From: Siphonodentalium dalli
Lineage: Eukaryota; Mollusca; Scaphopoda; Gadilida; Siphonodentaliidae
NCBI GenBank assembly: GCA_032622095.1
Contig: CP136068.1
Location: 157,551,465 to 157,615,464, forward strand
Direction: 5' to 3'
Length of the DNA: 64,000 nt
Made by a program: the position numbers and the translations under genes. Under the pieces are notes generated by a model. It was given only the letters and a program-made list of their open reading frames with translations, was not told the origin of the DNA and searched no databases. Positions 35,675 through 47,900 of this stretch are shown in pieces. Numbering within the stretch: position 1 is the first letter of the stretch; each line of letters begins with the position of its first letter.

Positions 35675-37167
35675 GTGAAAATTCGACAAATGACAATGGG
35701 TGATTCAAGCCGCCAACGGTCACTAGCGATGTTTTTATCGGTGTGGTACGATAGCATTGAGTCACAGCAACACACTCGTAAACAAGAGGACTCTACTAAA
35801 GTAACCGACAATCTACAAGTTGTGTTACTGTTCATTAACTCAACAACGCAAGATGTGTTAACGTCCACAATAATAGAATTTGTTGCTAACCAAGATAAAC
35901 TTTTAGATACTCTCCGCGACAACGTATTCATGCATGCAACAATTGACAATAGCTTTCCATATGACTCTTCCTCATCAATGAAACAACGCGTTGTTCGAAG
36001 TTTAACCGGTGATCATATTATTGACAAAAACAGTCGTAATATGATAATGGCAGTGGATATATACAAACTAATGAAATTTTTGGTCGATAAGGATGGGGAT
36101 AGCATCAATGACGTTATAAGTATAAGGTGTTAGAAATAAAAGTGTTAGCCGTCCTTCAATATCAAGCATGCCTGTAATCGACGACGACCAGGCAATCTCC
36201 AATGTGAACGCCAACAGCTCGATTGTGAAAATCCTCCGAGATATATCTCTGATAAAAACGGAAAATGAAAAATTCCATAAAGACTTCTCCGAACGTATTC
36301 CGAAGTTGGATTCATTCAACAATAGCTCAAATGGAAGCCCGATTAGATAAAATTGATGAAAAACTATGTATTGTAAAAGATGTGAACCAACTCAAAAAAG
36401 ATGTTGCGAATGTAAATACTAAAATAAAAACAATGGATGAAGACTTAGAAAGTGTGAAATTAACAATGGAAAGAATACAAGATGAAAAATACTCTGGTGT
36501 GAAAAGATTAAAAAGTGAAATTGTCGGCGTCAAATCGGATGTGGGTACCATAGTAAATGGGTTGGAGGAGTTTAGTCGTAAACAAAAAAGCTTTGAAGGA
36601 CAACTATCAACATTAAAGGATTTAGTAAATAAAAAGCATGTTCAACCAACACACTCCTGCGATAAACTAATGAATGAAACAATTAAAAATAACGTGAATA
36701 TAATGAAAGATGAATTCCGGAACTTCACCACAAGCGTGACTAATAACCTCCAAGTATTTGTGGAATGTGTGAGTGTTTCAATGGACAATGTATCCAAAAC
36801 TCAACGCGACATATCAGACACACTCAATAAAATGATGGATGCATTCCTTGCTTATGATGATACATGTGTCCGCTCTCAGGCCAGTGATGAAGCTTCAGTG
36901 GATGATTCACATTCCAATGCCCCAAATGATGTATCCTATGAATCCAGAGTTCCATCATATGAAGATAATCGCAGACATAACGCCTCGAACAATACAAGAA
37001 GCCCGCGATATTCGGACAATGAACCTGATGACTATTACTTTAACAAGCAAGATGGCCCGATTAAAACATCACAGGTATTCCTTGGTGGTTTCTCCAACCG
37101 AGTGACAATTCACGACATCAAGAAACACTTACTGTACGAAAACGTACGTTTCACTGTTATCCGGATG
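35675..37167 (+). pseudogene. Family A LINE ORF1, copy A, frameshifted and interrupted
   Basis: Begins MKIRQMTMGDSSRQRSLAMF. A 2-bp insertion near 36122 and a 4-bp duplication (ATTC) near 36311 break the frame relative to copy B. The middle (36320-36600) is a long coiled coil (LKKDVANVNTKIKTMDEDLE), as expected for ORF1p trimerisation. The C-terminal part begins an RRM-like domain, VFLGGFSNRVTIHDIKKHL, which is cut at 37168 by the TTAA-flanked element and resumes at 39342. RNA-binding chaperone role inferred from LINE ORF1p families. Confidence 0.85.
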
Positions 37168-37171
37168 TTAA
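37168..37171. repeat. TTAA target duplication, left
   Basis: TTAA here and at 39342-39345 flanks the inserted element. The equivalent site in copy B (50164-50167) has a single TTAA and no insertion. Confidence 0.9.
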
Positions 37172-37734
37172 AGGATTACAATGCTCATGAAACAACAAAA
37201 CTCTATCGGAAAGCCACCCCTATTGTGATCACAATAATCCAAGTCCCATAAAAATCGCGTAATAAATAAGCCGAGAAATAAATAAATAATACCGCCACCT
37301 GTTGTCGGCTATCTCCGTCGCAAAACCTCGCATGACGTCAAGCGAGGTAAACTAATTAAAAACACGGAATCGGGAGTCGGAGTTAATTGTGTCTACCTAT
37401 ATGACGATGGAAAATCCGTAATAGACATCAGCGCGTGATGGAATTACTGCGGGGCATATCAATAGCATTGTGTACACATGGTTAATTGTCATCGCGCGGT
37501 GAATTATATTCACTTGCGAATTGTCTTAAGCGCTGTTTGGAAAGTTATTGTTTTGACAAAAAAAACACAGAAGGCCGATTGAGCGGGGTAGGTAACACTT
37601 TCGTGTCGAAAATAAAGCTTATAAAAACACGAGCAGGCATGTGAACTCTATTCGGGCGCGTGTTCACGGTGTTTTTTTAATTTTCCGTATATATGCCCCG
37701 AGTGTCTCGTATTTACAATAATTCATTCCTAACA

Positions 37735-37899
37735 ATGCCATATAAATGCAGTGTTTTCGGCTATGGCCGGTCTAGTGACTCTCAGTTAGGTATAATGCTG
37801 TATTCATTTCCAAACGATGTTCGTTTACGTGCCATTTGGCGGGATTTCTGTGGGAAACCCGTTGCGCAAAATCAGAAACCGATTACATATACCAAATAA
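37735..37899 (+). pseudogene. Degenerate THAP zinc-finger fragment
   Basis: A 54-codon frame: MPYKCSVFGYGRSSDSQLG, then LYSFPNDVRLRAIWRDFCGK. The spacing fits the THAP (C2CH) domain: first Cys in KCSV, the FPxD box and the LR..W motif. The second Cys of the zinc site is replaced by Tyr (FGYG for FGCG), and the distal Cys/His pair is missing because the frame ends at 37899. It looks like the first exon of a transposase gene left in a deletion derivative. An upstream in-frame Met at 37693 is less likely because THAP domains usually begin at the N-terminus. Confidence 0.75.
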
Positions 37900-38700
37900 A
37901 GAGCGTTTAATTTGACAAGTCAGTCATGGTTACGAATACATACAATTGCAGTTAAAGTGGAGAGTATGTTGAATGATTCCCAATTTCCTTCACCATGGCT
38001 CAATAAAGAGCGTTCCATGTTAAGAGTTTTCCTAATATGGTACGAATAAAAAGAGTTTAATAAAGCGGAAATTGCTATGACTTGGAAGGATATATAAAGC
38101 ATGCATATCGGAAGTACGTGTACATGTATTGACCTGTATTGGTGTAATCAGTAAAAAATCACGATGACAACTGTTCTAAGACCAGTCCCTTTACATTGAT
38201 GCAATAAAGAGCGTTCACTATTACGATATATTGCGAATAAAGAACGATTGTATATGTGCTTACATAATAAACCGGATTATTATCCTTCCGTTAAAAAGTT
38301 TTATATATGATTGGATGTTTAAACGAACACGGCGAACGTTTATATATCTTATAATCCTATTGTTATGCGTAATTGACACATAGAGGTCGAGTTATGACCT
38401 GCATATTCAATAGACCGCATCGCTAGAGTGTTAATTTTATAGGCCAATAACCACGCATAAACGCAGTGATTTCATCAGTGATAGTCGGCAAGATAGTTTG
38501 GGGGTAGGGGAAGCAACATTCCGAAATATATATAAACACCATATTGCCCTAATATATACATGATTCATAATCAAGAAAAATGAACTTATCAAATCATATT
38601 GTTAATGGATGACTTGATTATAATTGATTACATCCGACAGCAATAAACCGATTTTTTTAGTTTTACCGCGTTACGATAAAACGAAACGCTCTTTATTGAC
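37894..38700. repeat. Repeated AATAAAGAGCGTT motif inside the Kolobok-like element
   Basis: AATAAAGAGCGTT occurs at about 37897, 38001 and 38206, with weaker forms (AATAAAGAACGAT near 38237) and one inverted copy, AACGCTCTTTATT, at about 38686. Such clustered short repeats could be transposase binding sites; this is inference. Confidence 0.6.
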
Positions 38701-39345
38701 ACAAGACAAAAGTCATCTGGAAATTGGAATGTTTACGAGATGATAATTACCTAATAACTGTGCAAGTGTTCGCATATATATGCAATCTTTATATGAATAT
38801 ATAATATAACTTGGACTATTCCGGTAACGAAAAAACATATATAAAAACGAGCACGTGTTTATATAGATAAATGCGCGCAAAACTGAATAATATACGGGCA
38901 TGGTTTTATAGTAACAACACATCGCGATACATATAATAATACTGAATACCACGATAAAGACATTTAATTACGAGAACGGTGATGTTTTCGGAAAAGTTTT
39001 GCATTCGTAGTGTGATAACGCGACAATCTTCAAAGGCCGCGATCGACTACATGCAAACTTAAAATACTGCTGTAGCGTATCTATGCGTTGTCGATGGGTT
39101 ACCACGTGTTCGATCACGTGCTATGCTTCTGTTTACATGTGACAAACACGTGCTCGGGCCGATGATCACGTGACTTCGTCTACAACAAGATCTTCGGCTA
39201 ACTTCGGAATGTTTTTATAATCGTTATAAAAATAACGAATGGCGGCCGAATATTAGATTATATGCGCCCAATGGACATTATATATATATATTATCAATAT
39301 ATTGAAAGAAAATATTATTGTTTTTTCAGCACCCTATTCCTTTAA

Positions 39346-39582
39346 GAGGAAACACGGCTCTTATCAACATTTGTGACGATTATCTGGATAACGTTCTCGC
39401 ATCAACATTTGTGACGATTATCTGGATAACGTTCTCGCATCTAACTTCTGGCCAAAAGGCGCAATCTGCAGAATGTGGGTCCACAAAAATCGTGACCAGT
39501 CAATGCATGTATGCATATATGATTCTGCTCACTTATTTATGTTGTATTTACATTGCATATACATGATTCAACAATGCGTTAT
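39346..39582 (+). pseudogene. Family A LINE ORF1 end, copy A, with a 38-bp tandem duplication
   Basis: Continues the RRM-like domain (INICDDYLDNVLAS) after the insertion. Two consecutive copies of a 38-bp unit beginning ATCAACATTTGTGACGATTA follow. Read past the second unit, the shifted frame gives NFWPKGAICRMW, the WPxG-type ending of LINE ORF1 RRM domains. The duplication (38 = 3n+2) therefore puts that motif out of frame. Confidence 0.75.
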
Positions 39583-39675
39583 ACGACTTTGCTGTTGACA
39601 TTAATATGTCTAATTACAAGTATAAATGTAACAACTAATAGTATCACATTAACAGTAGTTGAATGCAAACGCGTG

Positions 39676-42600
39676 ATGGAATCTCCTGAATTAAACCTAC
39701 TCAACTGGAACTGTACAGGTATCACATCTTCGGGTCATTACTTGGCATCATTGCTCAAGAATGGCGCTTATGATATCGTAGGCTTAAGTGAGCATTGGCT
39801 TTATCAATGCGATCTTGATTTCCTCGGTTCGCTTAACAAGGACTATGAGTATCATGCCGTATGCGATTCTCGCCAAAATATTCCCAACAAGAGAGGTAGA
39901 CCTAGTGGTGGTGTTGCCTTGCTATGGCATAAGAAATTATCAAATCGTATATGTCCGCTTGCAATTAATGATGATCGTATTTTAGGGATACAAATTAGGA
40001 TGACGGATGAAAGTTTTATATATCTCCTCCAAGTATATCTACCATCTACAAACTATACCATACAATATTACGAAGAGTATGCGAAAACGCTTGGTGACCT
40101 ATGTGACACCTACAAATCATATGGTAACGTAATCGTAATGGGAGACACAAACGGAAAATTTGACAAATCTGATGAACGAAATATGATATTCAAGAAAATG
40201 GTTAAGCGAATCGAGATGGTATCTGTGAATTATGAATTTTGTGACGATTATCCTCTATCTACATGCATTACTTTCGGTGATTACTGCCAATTACATGAAG
40301 GAACAATTGTCGATCACATTTTTATTCCATCCACATGTATTCCATTTATTCACGAGGTACATGTTTTAGACGATGACGCCATTAACGTATCTAATCATAG
40401 ACCTATTGCATTACATTTGAAGTTTCAGCTACGCAGTCAATCTTCATGTACAGCCGAAAGAGAAACAGACAAAACATAAATTGGCGTAAAGTTAAATCTG
40501 AACCAGAAATTCTCGAACTTTACAAACAAAGTCTTGATGTTGAACTAACAGCACACAAAATCATATACACTGATGATTCAGACATATCTGAAGTTTACCA
40601 GTCAATTGCACGTGTAATATCAAAAGTATCGGAATCATGTTTACCAAAACAGTCATATAATAAACGCCTGAAACCATATTGGGGAGATTGTTTGAAAAAT
40701 AAGCATAAATATATGCGTGATCTCCGGAAACAATGGATACGTGAAGGTCGACCTCGAGCAAGTACACAATGTAATAGTTACACTCAATATAAATTAGCGA
40801 AACGTGATTTTCGTAGAGAGTACAGAAAAGCGTCCGAAAATTATATATCCGAATTAAATAATGAAATTGACGAACGCGCTCAGATCGATCAGAATTATCT
40901 ATTTCGCGTGATACATGTAAAACGACAGAGAAATCATATCGATAAAAATGCATTCTTTTGTTATGAAGGGAAGGTTCTACGGAATGATCTTGATGTTGTG
41001 GAAGGCTGGGCATCGTATTTTGAAAATCTTTACTCACCGCTATACCAATCAGACTTTGATTTCAATCACTTCCACTGTGTTAATGAATTTATTGCGCGTA
41101 CAATGGCCAGTAAACAAAGCAGTGATATTGACAATCGCATAATTTTTCCTGTATCAACTGGTGAACTGAATCAAATATATCGGGGCCTAAGTACGGGGAA
41201 AGCGGCTGGATGGGACGGGATATCCAATGAACACTTATTATACGGAAGTAACACATTGACGCTGGCGATTTCTAAACTCTTAACTAATGTAATTAATACA
41301 CAGAAGGTCCCGAGCCAAATGAAACGCGGTATAATCGTTACATTATTTAAAGGTGGCAAAAAACCCAGGACAGATTTTGATAGCTATAGGGCTATAACGT
41401 TGATGCCTGTTTTATATAAGTTACTTGAAAAAGTTATACAAACTCGATTGGAATCTTATGCACCCAATTTAATACAAGTGCACCCGCTTCAACATGGCTT
41501 CCAAAAAGGTGTAAGCGCAACCATGACATCTTACGTAATGAAGGAATGTATTGACTATGTGTCCGCTAGTAAACAAAAATTATACAGCTTATTTTTAGAT
41601 GTATGGAAGGCATTCGATACCGTCTGGATTAACGGATTGTTATATAAATTAGATAAACGCGGTTTTAAAGGAAATTTGTTTTGTCTCATTAATGAATTGC
41701 TGACAAATGTTACATATTCTATTCGTTATAACAATTCCTTATCTAGGTGGTTTGACGTTCGTCAAGGGGCTCGTCAGGGAAGTATTCTCTCCCCATTTTA
41801 CTACATGGTCTATGTTGACGAGTTGATATGTACTCTCGCAAATTCCCCGTATGGCCTACAAATGCTCGGAGTAAATTGCACATGCCCAACACATGCTGAT
41901 GACATGGTTTTATTATCACTCAATAGTGTCGGATTATCAGCTCTTATTGATATGTGTTTTGAATACAGCAAAAAGTGGCGATATAAGTATAACTCTAATA
42001 AATGCTCGGTAATAGTATTCAACGAAACAAAGTCAGAGTTCTCTCGTCAACATCGCGTCTGGAACTTAGGAACATATACTCTACAAGAATGTTCAGAAGT
42101 TACCCATCTTGGTATTCCACTCGATAAATACGATTTTAATTCTGTCTTCATTGATCGGATATGTGACAAAACCCGAAGTACATTCATGATGTTAACGAAC
42201 GCAGGAATATACCCCGGTGGCATTACACCAAAAAGTTGTTCGTTGATTTATTATTCGGTGGTCATTCCAAAAGGTTTATACGGATCTGAACTTTTATGGT
42301 GTGTGAATAAAACTCTGCGACCGTCTCGAAAGAATGCACCGTTTCTGTCTAAAATACTATCAGGGTCTTCATAATCGCACAAAAACAGTTATAGCTCAAG
42401 GATTAGTCGGTATGTCGTCAATGGTATCATTAATAGAAAAACGCAAACTGTCATTTATTGGTTCAATATGCAATCTGTCGTCGAACAAAACCGCCAAAGA
42501 TGTATTTATTACACGGTTATACCAGTATTTAATGTTTCCTACAGCTTCAAATTCTAATTTCATGGTTGATATTATTTGTACATTGGACAAATATGGAATG

Positions 42601-43179
42601 ACCGAATATTTCGAGAAATACTTATTAAATGTGACCTTTCCAAACAAATTATCATGGAAAAATATAACGAAGACCTCATGGTTCAATATAAATAGAGATG
42701 AATGGGAATGTAGCAAAGGCGATGATAGTCGATTAAACCGTTTCTCGGCACTCCAGCCTAAATTATGTATGTCTAGGCTATGGGAAAACTGTTACATATA
42801 TCCTAAGCATAAAGATTCTTATCTCCTTGTTGCACGTCTTATTTCCATTCTTGAAACGGACGAACAATCGTGCCCATTGTGTGATAGAAAACACAATGAT
42901 CTGGTCAGACATGCATTAATCGAGTGTGTCTCAATATGTGATAACCGTAATATTTTTGAATTTGACTTATTAAACGAATTTCATGTAGACGTATACATGC
43001 AATATGATAGTTTGAATGCGGAATCCAAAACGCGAGTTCTATTATCCGGAATAGCTGAACTTGACCATTGTATACGCGAAATAGATAATGAACTGATCGA
43101 TTTTTTCGTTAGGAAATCAGCTTCTCTTTGGAAAGCATATGTTGATAGCATATCATCACTAATGCCTGTACCTCCATAG
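39676..43179 (+). pseudogene. Family A LINE ORF2: APE endonuclease, reverse transcriptase, C-terminal domain
   Basis: Start taken at 39676 (MESPELNLLNWNCTGI). The endonuclease has LNWNCTG, LSEHWLYQ, VMGDTNGKF, DHIFIPS and SNHRPIAL, so all catalytic positions are visible. Its frame ends at 40479, while the RT frame opens at 40446 in the -1 frame; copy B shows the same overlap. The RT has KAAGWDGIS, FKGGKKPRTDFDSYRAITL, SLFLDVWKAFDTVW, RQGARQGSILSP and HADDMVLLS. A second frameshift at about 42335-42370 separates the C-terminal part (42334-43179), which carries CPLCDRKHNDLVRH and aligns with the minus-strand copy at 8469-9446. Reverse transcribes its own RNA at nicked target DNA in the family; inactive here. 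Confidence 0.9.
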
Positions 43180-43493
43180 TTCTGTATTAAAATTATATAT
43201 ACGTACGCATAACACACGAGTGCATATCTATAGCTCTATGACTGTATATCATATGTGTACTTGCTATGTATAATGAAAATTTAGACGCATACATGTATTA
43301 TGCAACCACAATCAATTGTATATAGCTGGTATTCGTCGCGAATTATACTCAAACCATTTTCGATATATTGTTTCAACACGCACATTATGCCAATGAATAT
43401 GTTTAATGTTTAATTATGTTAATTATGTAATAATGTGTATGTGATTTTGTACACTATATCTTCGTTTACGGAGGAAATAAAGTCATATATATA
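43180..43493 (+). other. Family A LINE 3' UTR
   Basis: AT-rich and non-coding. Ends GGAGGAAATAAAGTC followed by an (AT)n tail; the H3 upstream sequence begins at about 43494. Confidence 0.75.
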
Positions 43494-44471
<978 letters not shown>

Positions 44472-44500
44472 ACTGTCTGATCACTTATCAGAAACTCAAC

Positions 44501-44520
44501 GGCCCTTTTCAGGTCCACCA
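44501..44520 (+). terminator. Histone mRNA 3' stem-loop
   Basis: GGCCCTTTTCAGGTCC, then ACCA, lies 30 bp after the stop. It has the TTTC loop and the flanks (CTCAAC before, ACCA after) of the canonical histone stem-loop, but with T for G in the 3' arm, leaving one C-T mismatch in the six-pair stem. Binds SLBP and directs non-polyadenylated 3' processing in the family. Confidence 0.85.
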
Positions 44521-44982
44521 AATTATATTAAAGTGAAACTTTTACATTGCTATATATTCCCCCAAAATCGCGTAGAATTAATTTTGATATTAGCCCCCCC
44601 CCCCTTAAAATTAAACACAGTCGTGTTCTCTTTATCTTGGGCCAAATATAGGTTGATGAATATACATGTTGTACATAAAATTAAATATGACATTTGCATT
44701 CATAAAAAAAGAGACGAGTGAGTTAAATGCTTTAAAAATGTAGCATAGTTCTAAGAGATAAACGCTCTTCATTTTTGAATGACGCATATGAAAGTGGGCC
44801 CAGACTTTTCTCTTTCGCTTCAAAAAGACTTTCTGGTGCACAATTACTATTATATGTATTAGCAAATCGGGTATTTATCGACCAATTTTGTCCCCAACAT
44901 CTGCTAACACACGAACAAAGTGTGCAGTTACAATATGCTTTATTTGATGCTTGAAGCTTATATGTAGCTTTGAGTCATATTT
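44521..44982. other. H3 downstream flank and LINE 5' region
   Basis: Non-coding. Has a C11-12 run near 44596. The boundary between histone spacer and the following LINE cannot be placed. No purine-rich histone downstream element is obvious right after the stem-loop. Confidence 0.45.
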
Positions 44983-47900
44983 ATGCACGTTTTGTGTAAA
45001 CCCTGTGAAAATATTGATCTAAAATCTTGTACGATGACACTCACCAAATTCTTAAATCATTATCTTCATTACAAATATAATCCGAAAAGTAAAATGATTT
45101 TGATGACGATAGATCATCAATTGTTTATAGGTCAGACCTGCGATCAAGAGTGGTGTTATATTTTATTTGTCAATCCGGGCCCTGTACTAGACCAGACATT
45201 AATAACTGAAAACCATCCCGACACTTTGACCATTTTCCAACAAAATATAAGAAGCATTCGGAATAAAATCCACAAAATAAATCACATAATATCTGATTAT
45301 GATATATTATGCTTTACCGAAACTCATCTGGACCCCTCATACCCATCTGAAAATATTCTTATTGAAGGATTCACCCCTCCTGTCCGAGCCGATCGGGATT
45401 GTCATGGTGGTGGTATTTGTGTATACTTCGACGATAACTTATTATACAAGCGCATCGAAAGTCTCGAATTTGACACGTCTGTAATGTGGTTTGAAATACG
45501 CAGTAAACTTACAAAATTTCTCTTATGTCTATCATACCGATCAGAGGACTTCTGTGCCCCAAACTATTGGACCCTCTTCGAGGAATCCATTTTTGAAGCG
45601 TTAGATATTTCCCATAAAGTAATACTACTTGGGGATTTTAATTCAAATTATCTAGATCCCTCGTCCAAACTTAAAAATATCACGGACTATTTTTTACTCA
45701 GAAATGTGATTACATCCCCGACCAGAATCACTGCTACATCCGCGACGCTTCTGGACCCCATCATTATAAGCCCTGACATTCAAGTGAGGGATGCCGACAT
45801 CCTTGACTTAGAAATTTCGGACCACTTAGGTGTTTATGCGACCATCTCATTTGATCAACTGTCATCCCCTTCCTTCCAAAGGAAAATATGGAACTATAAT
45901 CGCGGCGACTTCCAAAAGGCGGTAATTTTAATAAATGATATAAATTGGGACGATCTCCTCCAGCCTGAAAACGACATTGATAGGGTAGTGCAAATTTTCT
46001 ATGATAAATTCTTTGAAATAATGCGAATCACTATACCACAAACTACAGTTACGATAAGATGGAAAGACAAAATTTGGTTCAATAGCGACATCCGACGTGA
46101 GATTCGACGTCGAGATAGATTGCGATCGGTCGCCATCAAGTCTGGCACTGAAAATAATTGGACAAAATACAAAAAATCGAGGAACAAAGTCAACAACATG
46201 AAAAAGTATGCGAAAGCCAAATTTGAAAACAATATCGAAGATAGGGTAAATGACAGTTCTTCGCCCCGTGAATTCTGGCATCTCATCAACTTTCTTTCGA
46301 ACAAAAAGAAGATAACAAAAATACCACCTATTTATTCTACGGATGGAGATATTAAAGTCAATGGTGTATCTTTTGTCTCAAACGATTTGGGAAAAGCCGA
46401 GTGCCTGAATACAAAATTCCTCTCAAATTCCACGATTGACCAGAAAGATCACAAACTACCTGATTTCAGTTCACGATGCAATAAAGAATTATCAGAACTT
46501 AAATTTTCAGTCGATGATGTCATATCTGCGATCAGATCACTTAAAACGAACAAAGCCTATGGCTATGACGGAGTTAGTCCAAAAATGCTCCACGGCACGG
46601 CTAACGCTATAGCCCACCCTCTTTTCTTAATTTTTAAAAAATCTCTACAAACGGGAAAGTTCCCATCACAGTGGAAGAAAGCCAATGTGATTCCTATTTT
46701 TAAAAATGGAGATTCCGCAGATAGCGCTAATTACCGACCAATTTCCCTTCTACCATGCCTGGGTAAAATTCTTGAAAAGTTAGTTCTAAAGAGAATCTCG
46801 TCCTTTTTCGATGAGAATAAACTCCTATTTCAAAATCAGTCGGGTTTCGTTCCGAAACACAGCACTACATTCCAAATGATTGATCTTTATCACCAGCTGT
46901 GTCAGACACTCGACAAAGGCTTATACACTTGTTCAGTATTTTGTGATATCTCTAAAGCCTTCGAGAGAGTCTGGCACAGAGGGTTGATTGCCAAAACTAC
47001 CGCGTATGGGATAACAGGGTCGCTTTCTAAATGGCTGGAGGACTATCTCACTAACAGGAAGCAAAGGGTCCGAATCAATAACACTTATTCTGATTTTGAA
47101 ACCATCACAGCGGGTGTTCCCCAAGGATCAATCCTTGGGCCTTTCCTATTTTTAATATACATTAATGACATACCAGATAACCTCACATCAACTGTTAGAA
47201 TGTATGCTGATGACACATGTCTCACAGCTTCTCACTTCAATCTTAACATCCTACAATCAGAACTAAATGAGGACCTCAAAAGGGTCAGTCTATGGGCAGA
47301 CAACTGGTTAGTTTCGTTCAATCCCAAGAAAACCAAGGCAATATCCTTCTCATTCGTGCCTCAAGATAATTCCCCAGATTTAATATTCCAGGACGAAACT
47401 ATTTCATTTAACGAATCGCATAAGCACCTTGGCCTTGAATTTCAATCAAACTTAAAATGGAACAAACAAATAGAATACACAGCAAACAAAGCTGCCTCTA
47501 GACTATCACAATTGAGGAAATTTAAAAACGATCTCGATAGAAAGACACTCGAAAAAATTTACAATGCATATATCCTTCCTATTTTGGATTATGCTGACGT
47601 CGTATGGGATTCAGCACCCGATTACTTATTGGAAAAACTCGACCGAATACATAAAGACGCCGCTAGAATCGTAACCGGCCTAAATCGTTCAGTATCACTT
47701 AACAAGTTATGGCTTGAGGTAGGTTGGCGGACACTACACAGGCGTAGGCAACATCGCCATTTGCAAGCAATTTACAGAATTATCAATGAAGACGCCCCTT
47801 TGTATCTGACATATCTCCTACCGGCACGCTCCAGAGAACGATCGGATTATAATCTTAGATTTCCAAATAAATTTTATTCCTATTTCGCTAACACTGAGCA

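Larger units (their letters stand above)
37172..39341 (+). mobile_element. Kolobok-like DNA transposon, non-autonomous, 2.17 kb
   Basis: Bounded by TTAA duplications and short imperfect terminal inverted repeats (AGGATTACAATGCT left; complement of the right end AGGAATAGGGTGCT; 10 of 14 identical). It encodes a THAP-type domain fragment at 37735-37899 but no DDE catalytic region. TTAA duplications plus a THAP-bearing transposase are the known combination of the Kolobok superfamily; P elements also have THAP but make 8-bp duplications, and piggyBac makes TTAA but has no THAP. Most of the interior is AT-rich and non-coding. Confidence 0.8.
35641..43493 (+). mobile_element. Family A LINE, copy A (APE-type non-LTR retrotransposon)
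   Basis: Contains ORF1 (coiled coil plus RRM-like end), ORF2 (endonuclease, RT, C-terminal domain) and a 3' UTR ending GGAGGAAATAAAG-(AT)n at 43493, right against the H3 upstream region. It is interrupted at 37172-39341 by a TTAA-flanked DNA transposon. ORF1 and ORF2 both carry frameshifts. The clade is unsettled: the RT motif HADDMVLLS is not that of Jockey or CR1. Related truncated copies are at 7721-9660 (minus), 48644-51428 and 52142-52747 (minus). Confidence 0.87.

Noticed and set aside
37172-39341. The insertion read as an intron (TTTTTTCAG near its right end)
   Set aside because: There is no donor GT at the left junction, and the exact TTAA duplication with inverted ends and a clean empty site in copy B fits a transposon better.
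39318-39566. Independent gene starting within the right end of the Kolobok-like element
   Set aside because: The frame is the LINE ORF1 end read out of frame across the 38-bp duplication; copy B shows the continuous LINE context.
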